A stretch of DNA of 64,000 nt. Origin: Metabacillus dongyingensis. Its GTDB lineage: Bacteria; Bacillota; Bacilli; Bacillales; Bacillaceae. The notes beneath the pieces were generated by a model, which had not been told where the DNA came from, ran no database searches, and saw only the letters and a program-made list of their open reading frames with translations. This document shows, in pieces, positions 26,519 through 34,948 of the stretch. The number at the start of each line of letters is the position of its first letter. Positions within the stretch are counted from its first letter, which is position 1. Location of the stretch: assembly GCF_019933155.2 (NCBI RefSeq), contig NZ_CP082944.1, positions 436,001-500,000 of the forward strand, in the 5' to 3' direction. Made by a program: the position numbers and the translations under genes.

Positions 26519-27271
26519 ATGATGATTGAGATTCATGAGGTTACGAAAACGTTTCAGGATAAAAAAATATTTGTCACAGCGCTTAAGCATGTATCATTTT
26601 CCATGAAAAAAGGAGAAGTGGTCGGCTTGCTTGGAGAAAACGGAGCGGGAAAAACAACGCTGCTGCGGATGATCGCGACTCTGCTATCTCCAACTGAAGG
26701 TCAGGTCAGTGTGGCAGGGTACGACACGATAAAAGAACCGGATGAAATCAAGAAACGAATTGGCGTGCTGTTCGGAGGGGAAACCGGCTTGTATGATCGC
26801 CTCACCGCTCGGGAGAACTTGGAATACTTTGCCCGATTGTATGGACTCAGCAAGCATGAAACAAAGGTGCGAATAGATGACTTAGCAAAAATGTTCGGAA
26901 TGAGGGATTATTTAAACCGGAAAGTTGGCGGCTTTTCAAAGGGAATGCGTCAAAAAGTCGCAATAGCCAGAGCGATTATCCATAATCCCGACATCATTCT
27001 TTTTGATGAACCGACAACGGGTCTGGATATTACTTCATCTAATGTCTTCCGCCAGCTTGTTCATCAGCTGAAAAGAGAAGGAAAAACGATTGTATTTTCA
27101 AGCCACATCATGGAAGAAGTCACTATGCTCTGCGACTCTGTTGCGATGATGCACAAGGGAGAGCTAGTCTATCAGGGAAACCTGGAGAGTCTTTATCAAG
27201 CAGAAGGCAGCCGTGATTTGAATTATATTTTCATGAGCAAGCTAGTTAGGAGAGATGATTATGCTTCTTGA
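26519..27271 (+). CDS. natA: Na+ exporter ABC transporter, ATP-binding subunit
   Basis: 250-aa ABC ATPase. Walker A GENGAGKTT, signature FSKGMRQKVAIARA, Walker B IILFDEPTTGLD, H-loop VFSSHIMEEV. It resembles NatA of the B. subtilis sodium extrusion pump and is followed by a NatB-like permease with overlap. It is divergent from the natKR regulators, as in B. subtilis. Two consecutive ATG codons follow AAAGAGGTGG. Confidence 0.86.
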   Translation: MMIEIHEVTKTFQDKKIFVTALKHVSFSMKKGEVVGLLGENGAGKTTLLRMIATLLSPTEGQVSVAGYDTIKEPDEIKKRIGVLFGGETGLYDRLTARENLEYFARLYGLSKHETKVRIDDLAKMFGMRDYLNRKVGGFSKGMRQKVAIARAIIHNPDIILFDEPTTGLDITSSNVFRQLVHQLKREGKTIVFSSHIMEEVTMLCDSVAMMHKGELVYQGNLESLYQAEGSRDLNYIFMSKLVRRDDYAS

Positions 27272-28418
27272 AATCTATCTAAAAGAAATGAAGGACTGTT
27301 TCCGTGACCGGAGAACGCTATTTTTAACTGTATTGCTTCCGATTGTGATGATGACTGGATTGACGCTTTTTTATGAGAGTTTAGTATCAGACGGAGAAGA
27401 CAATACGTACACGCTGGCTCTTGATGAAAACATAAGCGGAGCGGAAGCCGACATTTTTAGTGTTCTTGAAAATGTGAAGATTATCAAAACGGAAAATCCT
27501 GAAGAAGTCATTAAAGAAGGTGATGCGCAGGCAGCCGTTCTTCTTGACTCTGATTTCACTGCTAAGATTGAGGACGGTCAAGCAGCATCCATCACAATCA
27601 TTGGGGATTCTTTCAGTCAAAATTCATCTGCTCTTATGACACTCGTATCAGGTGCCTTGACGGCATATGAAAAAACAATTGTTTCCGAAAGGCTTGCTCA
27701 AGAGGGAACAGATCCATCCCTTATTCAGCCGCTTTCTATTGAACAAAAAGAAGTATCGGAAGAAGACCCGACGATTAACTTACTTGCGCTTCTGGTTCCG
27801 ATGATTCTTGCATTAGCAGTCGGCATCGGGGCTGGTCCTGCTGCATCCGATCTTTTTGCTGGAGAAAAAGAGAAGAAAACAATGGAGGCGCTCTTAATGA
27901 CTCCAGTGAGCAGGTCAACGCTGCTATTCTCAAAATGGCTGACCATTTCTTCTATAGGGACCATTACAGGTATGATCACACTGGCTGTAGTAGCACTTGA
28001 GATAGCCTTTTTAACAGAAAACCTCAGAAAAGCTGTTTCATTCGGTGACGATGCTCCGCTTATTATCGGCATTGCTATTCTTATTTCTGTCATCTATGCC
28101 ATGTTTATTGCATCAGTGCTAATGGTGACGAGCATTATCGGCAAAACGGTAAAAGAATCGCAAAGCTACAGCACACCAATCATGATGCTTGTCACGATCC
28201 CTGCCCTTACAACAGCAAACCTCAGCATCAATGAACTTGCGTTTCATCACTTTGCGATTCCAATATTGAACCTCTTCAGTCTTCTGAAAGAATTGCTGTT
28301 TGGCGTCATTCAGTATGATCACATCCTAATCGTGATTGGCAGCAATGTATTGTTTATGGCACTCGCTTTTGTAATCGGAAGAGCGCTGTTTATGAAGGAT
28401 AAATGGGTTATAAATTAG
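27261..28418 (+). CDS. natB: Na+ exporter ABC transporter, permease subunit
   Basis: About 385-aa membrane protein of the NatB/ABC-2 type. An N-terminal helix (TLFLTVLLPIVMMTGLTLFY) is followed by a large outside domain (about residues 40-170). A block of five to six helices beginning LLALLVPMILALAVGIGAG comes next. The EKEKKTMEALLMTPVSRSTLL motif is typical of ABC-2 exporters. The ATG at 27261 has AGGAGA seven bases upstream; it overlaps the natA end by 11 bases. Confidence 0.85.
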   Translation: MLLEIYLKEMKDCFRDRRTLFLTVLLPIVMMTGLTLFYESLVSDGEDNTYTLALDENISGAEADIFSVLENVKIIKTENPEEVIKEGDAQAAVLLDSDFTAKIEDGQAASITIIGDSFSQNSSALMTLVSGALTAYEKTIVSERLAQEGTDPSLIQPLSIEQKEVSEEDPTINLLALLVPMILALAVGIGAGPAASDLFAGEKEKKTMEALLMTPVSRSTLLFSKWLTISSIGTITGMITLAVVALEIAFLTENLRKAVSFGDDAPLIIGIAILISVIYAMFIASVLMVTSIIGKTVKESQSYSTPIMMLVTIPALTTANLSINELAFHHFAIPILNLFSLLKELLFGVIQYDHILIVIGSNVLFMALAFVIGRALFMKDKWVIN

Positions 28419-28430
28419 AAATCTGTCAGA

Positions 28431-28465
28431 AAGTGTCCCGTTATTAGAATGGGGCACTTTTTTCA
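28431..28465 (+). terminator. Terminator of natAB
   Basis: Stem AAGTGTCCC / GGGGCACTT (one G:T pair) followed by TTTTTC. Confidence 0.75.
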
Positions 28466-28805
28466 ATGAATACTTTCCATTTTCAACAAAATACTTTCTT
28501 TTTTACTAGATTTACTTTCTATAATCGGAATTTTACTTGCCGGAGCAGCTCAAATACTTTCTTTTTTCCAAATGTCTCCCAGACCATTCTCCAAATATCA
28601 GCAAATAACCCGATTACAGCCGATTATTCCTGTTTAAACGAATTCACTCATAGGTAACCCCTCAATGATAACGCTTCCCTTCACTATCTCGGTCTATTCC
28701 TTATAATTGTCCTGTATTCCCTTGAATCTATCTCTCAGCATGTTACGATAATAAACGTTGAAAAAATACGAACGGACACGAACAGAGTTTTTGAGGGGGC
28801 TCATT
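28466..28805 (+). other. Noncoding leader upstream of the proline operon
   Basis: No supported gene. The first part is T-rich, with ACTTTCTTTTTT repeated twice. A candidate promoter (TTGAAT, 16 bp, TACGAT) lies near 28716-28743. There is no T-box motif (AGGGTGG-ACCGCG) or specifier stem, arguing against tRNA-Pro control. The SD GAGGGGG precedes the first ATG. Confidence 0.45.
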
Positions 28806-29648
28806 ATGTTAAGAGAAAAAACAGTTGCATTTTTAGGGGCAGGTTCGATGGCAGAGTCAATGATTTCAGGGATTGTACAGGTCGGCATCATTCCGGCAGA
28901 AAATATTTATGTCACAAATAGAAGCAATCAATTGCGGCTTGAAGAATTGAATCATGTGTACGGAGTAAATGCGGTCCATCAGAATGACTTGCCTTACGAA
29001 GAAATTGATTTGTTTATTTTAGCCATGAAACCTCAGGGCGCAGCGGATTCACTCCGAGCACTAAAGGATAAAGTTAGAGCGGATCAGGTAGTGATTTCTG
29101 TTTTAGCGGGGATTTCGACAACGTTTATGGAAGATCATTTAAGAATGAATCAGCAGGTTGTGCGCGTGATGCCGAATACATCGAGCATGATTCAAGAATC
29201 GGCTACAGCCCTAAGCCCTGGCAGACATACGGCGGTGGACAACGTGCTTGCTGTGAAAGAGCTGCTCAGCTGTATGGGAAAAGTCTTTTTAATTGAAGAA
29301 GAGCAGATGGATATTTTTACAGGGATTGCAGGAAGCGGCCCGGCTTACTTTTATTATTTAATGGAGCATATGGAGCAGGCTGGCGTTGAAAAAGGAATGG
29401 ACGAAGAGATGGTCCGCGAGATTGTTGCTCAAACCATCCTTGGCGCAGCGAAAATGATTATGGCAAATGACGAAGCACCGGCGAGTTTACGAAAAAAAGT
29501 CACTTCACCAAATGGAACGACGGCATCAGGACTTGAAGCATTGCGGAAAAATAATGGCGGAAAAGCCATTTCACAGGCGGTTCATCATGCGGCGAAACGT
29601 TCAAAAGAGCTGAATGAAGAGATGGCAGGGGCATTGGTGACGTCTTAA
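28806..29648 (+). CDS. proH: Pyrroline-5-carboxylate reductase
   Basis: 280-aa enzyme for the last step of proline synthesis (P5C to proline with NADPH). The Rossmann motif is VAFLGAGSMAESMISGI; LAMKPQ and VISVLAGIS follow. The C-terminal signature is SPNGTTASGLEALRKN and the GIAGSGPAYFYYLMEHM segment is conserved. ATG 28806 follows GAGGGGG. It leads a reductase-kinase-dehydrogenase cluster like the osmostress proHJ(A) arrangement, hence the symbol; proI-like function is equivalent. Confidence 0.85.
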   Translation: MLREKTVAFLGAGSMAESMISGIVQVGIIPAENIYVTNRSNQLRLEELNHVYGVNAVHQNDLPYEEIDLFILAMKPQGAADSLRALKDKVRADQVVISVLAGISTTFMEDHLRMNQQVVRVMPNTSSMIQESATALSPGRHTAVDNVLAVKELLSCMGKVFLIEEEQMDIFTGIAGSGPAYFYYLMEHMEQAGVEKGMDEEMVREIVAQTILGAAKMIMANDEAPASLRKKVTSPNGTTASGLEALRKNNGGKAISQAVHHAAKRSKELNEEMAGALVTS

Positions 29649-29696
29649 CCCGAATATGAATTGCAAGGCTAGACAGAAAAAATCAGGAGGGATAGG

Positions 29697-30812
29697 ATGT
29701 TGAAAAAAGAGAAGCAGATAAAAAGAGTTGTTATTAAGATCGGAAGCAGCTCGCTGACAAGCATGCACGGTGAGATAAGCCGCAGAAAGCTTGAGAAGCT
29801 TGCAGATCAGATAGTAGAGCTTAAGGATGCCGGCTACGAAGCAGTTGTAGTTTCATCAGGAGCTGTTGCAGCGGGCTACCGTAAGCTAGGATGCATTCAG
29901 CGGCCGTCATCGCTGCCTGAGAAGCAGGCCGCAGCTTCCATCGGACAGGGTCTGTTAATGGAATCTTACTCAGAACTCTTTTTATCTCACGGCTACGTCG
30001 CTTCACAGCTTTTAATTACTAGAAGCGATTTTTCCGATGAAACACGCTATGGCAATATGAAAAATACGATGAATGTGCTGCTGGAACGCGGCATTATTCC
30101 GATCGTAAATGAAAATGATACGGTAACAGTAGACCGGTTAAAGTTTGGCGATAATGATACGCTCTCTGCTAAGGTTGCAGCATTAATCGGCGCAGATATG
30201 CTGATTATTTTATCGGATATTGATGGGCTTTATAATGGTAATCCAAACAGTATTCCGAATGCTAAACTTCTTGAGAAAGTGGATGCCATTACCCCTGAAA
30301 TCGAAGCAGCAGCGGGCGGTTCAGGCAGCGCAGTCGGAACAGGCGGCATGAAGTCTAAAATTGCAGCCTTCAAAATTGCGATGGCATCAGGCATTCAATC
30401 CTTCTTAGGAAAATCAAGTACAAGAGATATCTTAATGCATGCTGTAAACGGCACAGCGAAAGGCACGTATTTTAAACCGAAGCCGAATGCTTTCAACCTT
30501 GATAAGAAAAAGCAATGGATTGCGTTCCATTCAGGTCCTGAAGGCAAGATTATGATTACTAATGAAGCGAAAACAGCCATGATCGATAAACAGCGAAACA
30601 TTTATCCGATCGATATACAGGAAGTGAACGGACGCTTTAACGATGGTGCGGTCGTCACAATCCTTGATGAAGACGGAGAAGAATTTGGTCTTGGCAGAAT
30701 CAATTTTTCAACTGAAAAATTAATGGATAAAACGAAGTACGGAACAACGGCAGTGATTGATCAGGAGACATTTGTCTGCTCTCTCGATTTTTCAATAAAG
30801 GTACCAAGTTAA
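29697..30812 (+). CDS. proJ: Glutamate 5-kinase
   Basis: 371-aa kinase committing glutamate to proline. The amino-acid kinase domain (residues about 1-260) shows RVVIKIGSSSLTS, VVVSSGAVAAGYRKLG, PIVNENDTVTVDRLKFGDNDTL and GGSGSAVGTGGMKSKI. A C-terminal PUA domain starts around WIAFHSGPEGKI. 371 aa equals the length I recall for B. subtilis ProJ (ProB is slightly shorter). SD AGGAGG six bases upstream. Confidence 0.88.
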   Translation: MLKKEKQIKRVVIKIGSSSLTSMHGEISRRKLEKLADQIVELKDAGYEAVVVSSGAVAAGYRKLGCIQRPSSLPEKQAAASIGQGLLMESYSELFLSHGYVASQLLITRSDFSDETRYGNMKNTMNVLLERGIIPIVNENDTVTVDRLKFGDNDTLSAKVAALIGADMLIILSDIDGLYNGNPNSIPNAKLLEKVDAITPEIEAAAGGSGSAVGTGGMKSKIAAFKIAMASGIQSFLGKSSTRDILMHAVNGTAKGTYFKPKPNAFNLDKKKQWIAFHSGPEGKIMITNEAKTAMIDKQRNIYPIDIQEVNGRFNDGAVVTILDEDGEEFGLGRINFSTEKLMDKTKYGTTAVIDQETFVCSLDFSIKVPS

Positions 30813-30834
30813 AAAATGAACTGGAGGCGTTTTG

Positions 30835-32100
30835 ATGAGTATTGCAGCTCTTAAACCAATGACGGTGGAAGAACAGGCAATCACAGCAAAAAAAGCACAG
30901 AAAGCATTAAACATGTTAACAACAGATGAAAAAAATCAAGGACTTCGAATTGCTGCAAATGAGTTAGAAAACGAATACCAAGTCATTTTGGATGCGAATA
31001 AAGAAGACCTGGAAAAAGGCAGAGAAAAGGGCTTTGATGAAGCATATATGGATCGACTGGCTCTCACTCAGGAGCGTATTGCCGATTTTGCAGAAGGTCT
31101 GCGCCAAGTAGCTGATCTTCCAGATCCAACGGGGGATGTCTTATCTGATTGGACGCTTGAAAACGGCCTTAAGGTAGAAGAAGTACGAGTTCCACTCGGC
31201 GTCATCGGCATGATTTATGAGGCACGCCCAAATGTAACGGCAGATGCGGCAGGACTTGCCTTAAAGTCCGGCAATGCGATTTTGCTGAAAGGCGGATCTT
31301 CGGCTTTATCGTCCAACCAAAAGATAGTTGAAGTGATGCATCGAGCACTAGAAAAAACGAAGATCCCGAAAGAAGCTGTTCAGTTTATCGCTTCAACTGA
31401 CCATGCGGCAACACAGAAGCTCTTCACTATGAAGGAGCATATTGATGTTTTGATTCCAAGAGGCGGCGCTTCATTAATCAAAGCGGTTGTTGAAAATGCC
31501 ACAGTACCTGTTTTAGAGACAGGTGTAGGGAACTGCCATATTTATTTTGATAAAGAAGCTGACACGGAAAAGGCACTGAACATCCTCATTAATGCGAAAA
31601 CAGACCGTCCGGCCGTATGCAATGCAGCAGAAACACTGATCGTTCATAAAGACTGGCTGCATGGGAATAAAGAAGTGCTTGCAGATACTATTAAGAAGAA
31701 CGGCATTACCATTCATGGTGACAAAGAAGCAGCAGATACTCTTCCAAATGTCATACCTGCAAATGAAGAAGACTGGGCCAATGAATATCTAAGCCTGGAT
31801 CTTGCGATTAAAACAGTGAACAGCCTGGATGAAGCCATTGATCATATTGATCAGTACGGCACGAAGCATTCTGAAGCGATCATTACAGAAAACGCTGAGA
31901 CAGCTAAGCGGTTTATGCACTTAGTTGATGCCGCAGCCCTTTATCATAATGCGTCAACGCGATTTACAGATGGCGGCGCGCTCGGCTTTGGAGCAGAAAT
32001 CGGCATCTCGACCCAGAAGCTCCATGCACGCGGACCAATGGGGCTGCCGGCGCTGACAACGATAAAATATATGATGACAGGGAATGGACAAGTGAGGTAA
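30835..32100 (+). CDS. proA: Gamma-glutamyl phosphate reductase
   Basis: 421-aa aldehyde-dehydrogenase-like enzyme reducing gamma-glutamyl phosphate to glutamate semialdehyde. Motifs are VRVPLGVIGMIYEARPNVTADAAGL and the catalytic Cys in TDRPAVCNAAETLIVH. STRFTDGGALGFGAEIGISTQKLHARGPMG is the ProA signature region (seen as two parts). The ATG at 30835 follows GGAGG by seven bases; a TTG codon just before it is too close. Last gene of the operon. Confidence 0.92.
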   Translation: MSIAALKPMTVEEQAITAKKAQKALNMLTTDEKNQGLRIAANELENEYQVILDANKEDLEKGREKGFDEAYMDRLALTQERIADFAEGLRQVADLPDPTGDVLSDWTLENGLKVEEVRVPLGVIGMIYEARPNVTADAAGLALKSGNAILLKGGSSALSSNQKIVEVMHRALEKTKIPKEAVQFIASTDHAATQKLFTMKEHIDVLIPRGGASLIKAVVENATVPVLETGVGNCHIYFDKEADTEKALNILINAKTDRPAVCNAAETLIVHKDWLHGNKEVLADTIKKNGITIHGDKEAADTLPNVIPANEEDWANEYLSLDLAIKTVNSLDEAIDHIDQYGTKHSEAIITENAETAKRFMHLVDAAALYHNASTRFTDGGALGFGAEIGISTQKLHARGPMGLPALTTIKYMMTGNGQVR

Positions 32101-32125
32101 GTTATTAAAATAGCATTAATAGCAG

Positions 32126-32158
32126 AAAACGCCCGATTATTAGTTGGGCGTTTTTATC
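32126..32158 (+). terminator. Terminator of the proline operon
   Basis: Stem AAAACGCCC / GGGCGTTTTT followed by ATCTTTTTT. Confidence 0.85.
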
Positions 32159-32239
32159 TTTTTTACTTTATAAGAGACTTAAAACGGCGGGGAGTTTTGC
32201 TGTAAAAGTGTATTTATGAAGATGATGTATCAAACAGGT

Positions 32240-32985
32240 CTCCACCGGGTTTTTGAGCAGTCATACAACCGCCTCTATGATTACCTTTGTTTAGCATTTT
32301 CACGGTTTTGGGTTCTCAAACAGCTTCTATGGTTACTTTTGTATAAGAAATTTCCGGATTTGAGTACTCAAACCGCCTTTATGGTTACCTTTGTATAAGA
32401 AATTTCCGGATTTGAGTACTCAAACCGCCGCTTTGATTATCTTTGTTTAAGATTTTCCCGGATTTGAGTACTCATACCGCCTTTATGGTTACCTTTGTCT
32501 AAGAAATTTATGGATTTGAGTACTCATACGGCCTCTATGATTACCTTTGTATAAGAAATTTCCGGATTTGAGTACTCAAACCGTCTCTATGATTACCTTT
32601 GTTTAGCATTTTTCCGGATTTGAGTACTCAAACCGCCGCTATGATTACCTTTGTTTAAGATTTTCCTGGATTTGAGTACTCAAACCGATGCTATGATTAC
32701 CTTTGTTTAAGAATATTCCGGATTTGAGCACTCAAACCGTCTCAATGATTACCTTTGTTTAGCATTTTTCCGGATTTGAGTACTCAAACCGCCGCTATGA
32801 TTACCTTTGTATAAGAAATTTATGGATTTGAGTACTCATAAAGTCTCTATGATTACCTTTGTATAAGAAATTTCCGGATTTAGGTACTCAAACCGCTTCT
32901 ATGGTTACCTTTTTTTAAGAATTTTCCGGATTTGAGTACTCAAACCGCCTTTATGGTTACCTTTGTCCAAGATTTTCCGGTTTTT
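32240..32985. repeat. Tandem array 2: about 14 copies of a second 52-bp repeat
   Basis: The palindrome TTTGAGTACTCAAA recurs at exact 52-bp steps (32307 degenerate, 32359, 32411, 32463 ... 32931), with the linker CCGCCGCTATGATTACCTTTG and a variable TTTAAGATTTTCCGGA. Some units carry CTCATA in place of CTCAAA. Its period equals that of array 1, and the part TCAAACCGCCGCTATGATTA aligns with TCAAACGCTCGCTATGAGTA of array 1 at 16 of 20 positions. It runs up to the start of the next gene. Confidence 0.93.
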
Positions 32986-32991
32986 TACAGT

Positions 32992-33897
32992 ATGAAAAAG
33001 CAGTCCGGATTGCAGATGGCTTTATCCAATAAAAGTAAAAGTGAGGTGCCTGCGCAGCTCACTTTTGCGTTGCCTAGTGTAGCGCAGGTCGCTGCAAAAA
33101 TTCCGATTTTAAATCTTTTATTTGAAACAGAAAAACAGCCGCTTATGGAAGAACTGCAAAAAGCGCTGGACGATAAAGGGTACAAATGGGACGGCTTGGG
33201 GGTTGGGGTGCAGCCGAGGGAGATCAGCGTAAGAATCGTCGGCACCGATGAATATTATGATGATGTGAAGCAGGATGTGGAAGAACTGATTCAAAGAATT
33301 TTAATGAAAAGAAACGATAATGCTTATACCATCGACATCTCTAAATCAGAACCAGTGGAAGAACCATCAGAAGCTGACTTAGATCAAGTGAGAGAGCAGC
33401 ACAAAATAAGTGAGGATGTGCTGGAAATCCTGGCAGAATACGGAAATACACAGACGGGCTTTGGCATTCAAGAGGGCGTGATTGAATTTAATCTGCCAAA
33501 GGATGAACCGCGAATAGAAGAAATCAAAAAAGCTGTCTCCGATCGTATTAAAGAGAAACAGTTTGGTGACTATTCAGTTAAAGTGCGTACATTCAACAGA
33601 GCCAAAAAAGAGCGTGAAGACAGATGGATGCCGATCTTTAACACCATTGCAGACGGCCTGACTGCCAAAGCTGAATATAAAGTAAAAGGGATCGGCTACA
33701 CGAATAAATATGATTATTTCGCCATTTATATCACGACAAACGTTTCTATTAAGGACGATGATGCCAAGGAACTTGCGGATGCTATTGAAAAAACAATTGA
33801 CGTTTATTTAACTTCTGAAAAAGTAAAGAATTCCATTATAGGAGATGACTATAAAATCATCGTAAACAGCAAGGAAGGTAAACAACTGAATGATTGA
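32992..33897 (+). CDS. Hypothetical protein with three tandem alpha/beta repeats
   Basis: About 301 aa, no signal or membrane helix. Three related blocks of about 75-80 residues follow one another. Each has a turn and strand (GLGVGVQPREISVRIVG; GFGIQEGVIEFNL; GIGYTNKYDYFAIYIT), then an amphipathic helix (YYDDVKQDVEELIQRIL; IEEIKKAVSDRIKE; AKELADAIEKTIDVYL), then a final strand. It may belong to a Bacillus DUF family (DUF4030 comes to mind, unverified). The start is unclear: ATG 32992 or 33016, neither with a good SD, and the upstream DNA is the repeat array. Confidence 0.7.
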   Translation: MKKQSGLQMALSNKSKSEVPAQLTFALPSVAQVAAKIPILNLLFETEKQPLMEELQKALDDKGYKWDGLGVGVQPREISVRIVGTDEYYDDVKQDVEELIQRILMKRNDNAYTIDISKSEPVEEPSEADLDQVREQHKISEDVLEILAEYGNTQTGFGIQEGVIEFNLPKDEPRIEEIKKAVSDRIKEKQFGDYSVKVRTFNRAKKEREDRWMPIFNTIADGLTAKAEYKVKGIGYTNKYDYFAIYITTNVSIKDDDAKELADAIEKTIDVYLTSEKVKNSIIGDDYKIIVNSKEGKQLND

Positions 33898-33903
33898 GGA
33901 AGA

Positions 33904-33931
33904 AGCCTGGAGAATTCCAGGCTTTTGTTTT
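33904..33931 (+). terminator. Terminator after the three-repeat protein gene
   Basis: Stem AGCCTGGA / TCCAGGCT with loop GAAT, then TTTGTTTTT. Confidence 0.75.
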
Positions 33932-34238
33932 TCTGGAAAATGTTATAAAAAAGGTTTATCTTTTTATGGGCAGGTGGTATTAGATAATTGGGATATTTTT
34001 CTTTAATCCTATCATCACAAAGTCCTAATGATTTCCTAATTTGAACAATAGTCTATTCAAAAGCATTACTTTCCTCGCTCAAAAGTCTGAACATTCGGTC
34101 TTAGAAAATGTTACTGGAGACTTATGGAAATTGGAAATTGAATCTAGTAATATTTTCTTATATGTGTAAAACGGGATGATTTTGTAGAAATTTGAAGGAT
34201 ATACATAGAAAAATGTAAGAATTGGTGAGGTGAAAATA
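33932..34238 (+). other. Noncoding leader of the WXG100 locus
   Basis: About 300 AT-rich bases without a gene. It presumably contains the promoter of the WXG100 operon; I cannot fix the boxes by eye. GAGGTGA precedes the first ATG. Confidence 0.35.
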
Positions 34239-34559
34239 ATGAATTCTGAACACGTCAGAGCACTTGCAAGGGTATTTCAGGAAGCATCAGATTCCGTTAA
34301 AGACCAGGAAGCAAAATTGCTTCAAGACATAAACAATAATGCAGCTACATGGAGCGGTAAAAGCCGCAGCAAATTTGATTCCGCCATGGACGAAGCCCAG
34401 ATTCTGTTCCAGAGACACTCAGACAACCTCTACGACATCAGCCGCGAACTCGAAGCCGCCGCCGACTCCGTTGACAGAGTGCGGGAAGAGATTGAAAGAC
34501 AAGAAGAATTAGAGAGACTTGAGAGAATTCTCCGCCTGAAAAAATTAGATGTGCAGTAG
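34239..34559 (+). CDS. WXG100 family protein (type VII secretion substrate or partner)
   Basis: 106-aa helical hairpin protein. The W-x-G turn is in NAATWSGKSRSKFD (Trp38, Gly40), flanked by two amphipathic helices; the C-terminal tail is highly charged (REEIERQEELERLERIL). It resembles YfjA-type WXG100 proteins of B. subtilis. It opens a locus with three tiny hydrophobic proteins, a WXG-like larger protein and YfjC/YfjD-like proteins. Secretion through the Yuk/Ess machinery is inferred; no ESX core gene lies in this window. GAGGTGA is the SD. Confidence 0.8.
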   Translation: MNSEHVRALARVFQEASDSVKDQEAKLLQDINNNAATWSGKSRSKFDSAMDEAQILFQRHSDNLYDISRELEAAADSVDRVREEIERQEELERLERILRLKKLDVQ

Positions 34560-34577
34560 AACAGTTAGGGGTGCAGC

Positions 34578-34727
34578 ATGAATCATCGTTCAGGCAAAAA
34601 GAAAAAGAAAGTGGACGAAAGACAGGGAATGAATGACGGCTGCGTGCCGGGATGCGTCGACTTTTTTATCATTCCGATTCAAGTCGGCATCGTTGCTTAT
34701 CAATTGATTCAGATATATATCATATAA
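34578..34727 (+). CDS. Tiny basic-hydrophobic protein, copy 1 of 3
   Basis: 49 aa, too short for routine gene calls. A basic N-terminus (NHRSGKKKKKVDERQ) is followed by GCVPGCVDFFIIPIQVGIVA and a hydrophobic end. The core P-G-C-V-D-F-F-I-I-P-I-Q-V-G-I recurs in two neighbouring frames. SD GGGGTGC before the ATG. It lies 18 bases after the WXG100 gene and is probably co-transcribed. One predicted membrane-inserting helix with two Cys at its cytoplasmic edge. Family not recognised. Confidence 0.7.
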   Translation: MNHRSGKKKKKVDERQGMNDGCVPGCVDFFIIPIQVGIVAYQLIQIYII

Positions 34728-34747
34728 GTTTTCTGTTGTGTGATAAA

Positions 34748-34915
34748 ATGAATCCTCTATATGATCATGATCCAAATTATAATCGTAAGAAAAAGAAGAG
34801 AGATATACCGGGTGACGAAGGATACTTCCCTAGCTGTCTTGATATATTCTTACTTCCTTTACAAATAGGAATATCAGGGAAATTATTTCCAATAACTTAT
34901 TTAATAATGTTTTAA
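34748..34915 (+). CDS. Tiny basic-hydrophobic protein, copy 2 of 3
   Basis: 55 aa. The N-terminus is YDHDPNYNRKKKKRD, then PSCLDIFLLPLQIGI, the same pattern as copy 1 (P-x-C-[VIL]-D-[FI]-F-[IL]-[IL]-P-[IL]-Q-[VI]-G-I), and a hydrophobic end. It lacks the first Cys of the other two and has a weak SD (GTGTGATAAA), so it is the most diverged copy. DNA identity to the other copies is low, so conservation of the protein motif points to selection. Confidence 0.6.
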   Translation: MNPLYDHDPNYNRKKKKRDIPGDEGYFPSCLDIFLLPLQIGISGKLFPITYLIMF

Positions 34916-34948
34916 TTTAGGATAATAGAAAAAATGCTGAGGTGCAGA

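Noticed and set aside
28466..28657. 63-codon frame rich in Phe and Asn upstream of proH
   Set aside because: It arises from T-rich leader DNA (repeated ACTTTCTTTTTT), with no SD.
28660..28805. T-box riboswitch before the proline operon
   Set aside because: No AGGGTGG-ACCGCG motif, specifier loop or antiterminator/terminator pair found.
32216..32398. 60-codon frame inside repeat array 2
   Set aside because: It consists of repeat units, and similar frames recur by periodicity; no SD.
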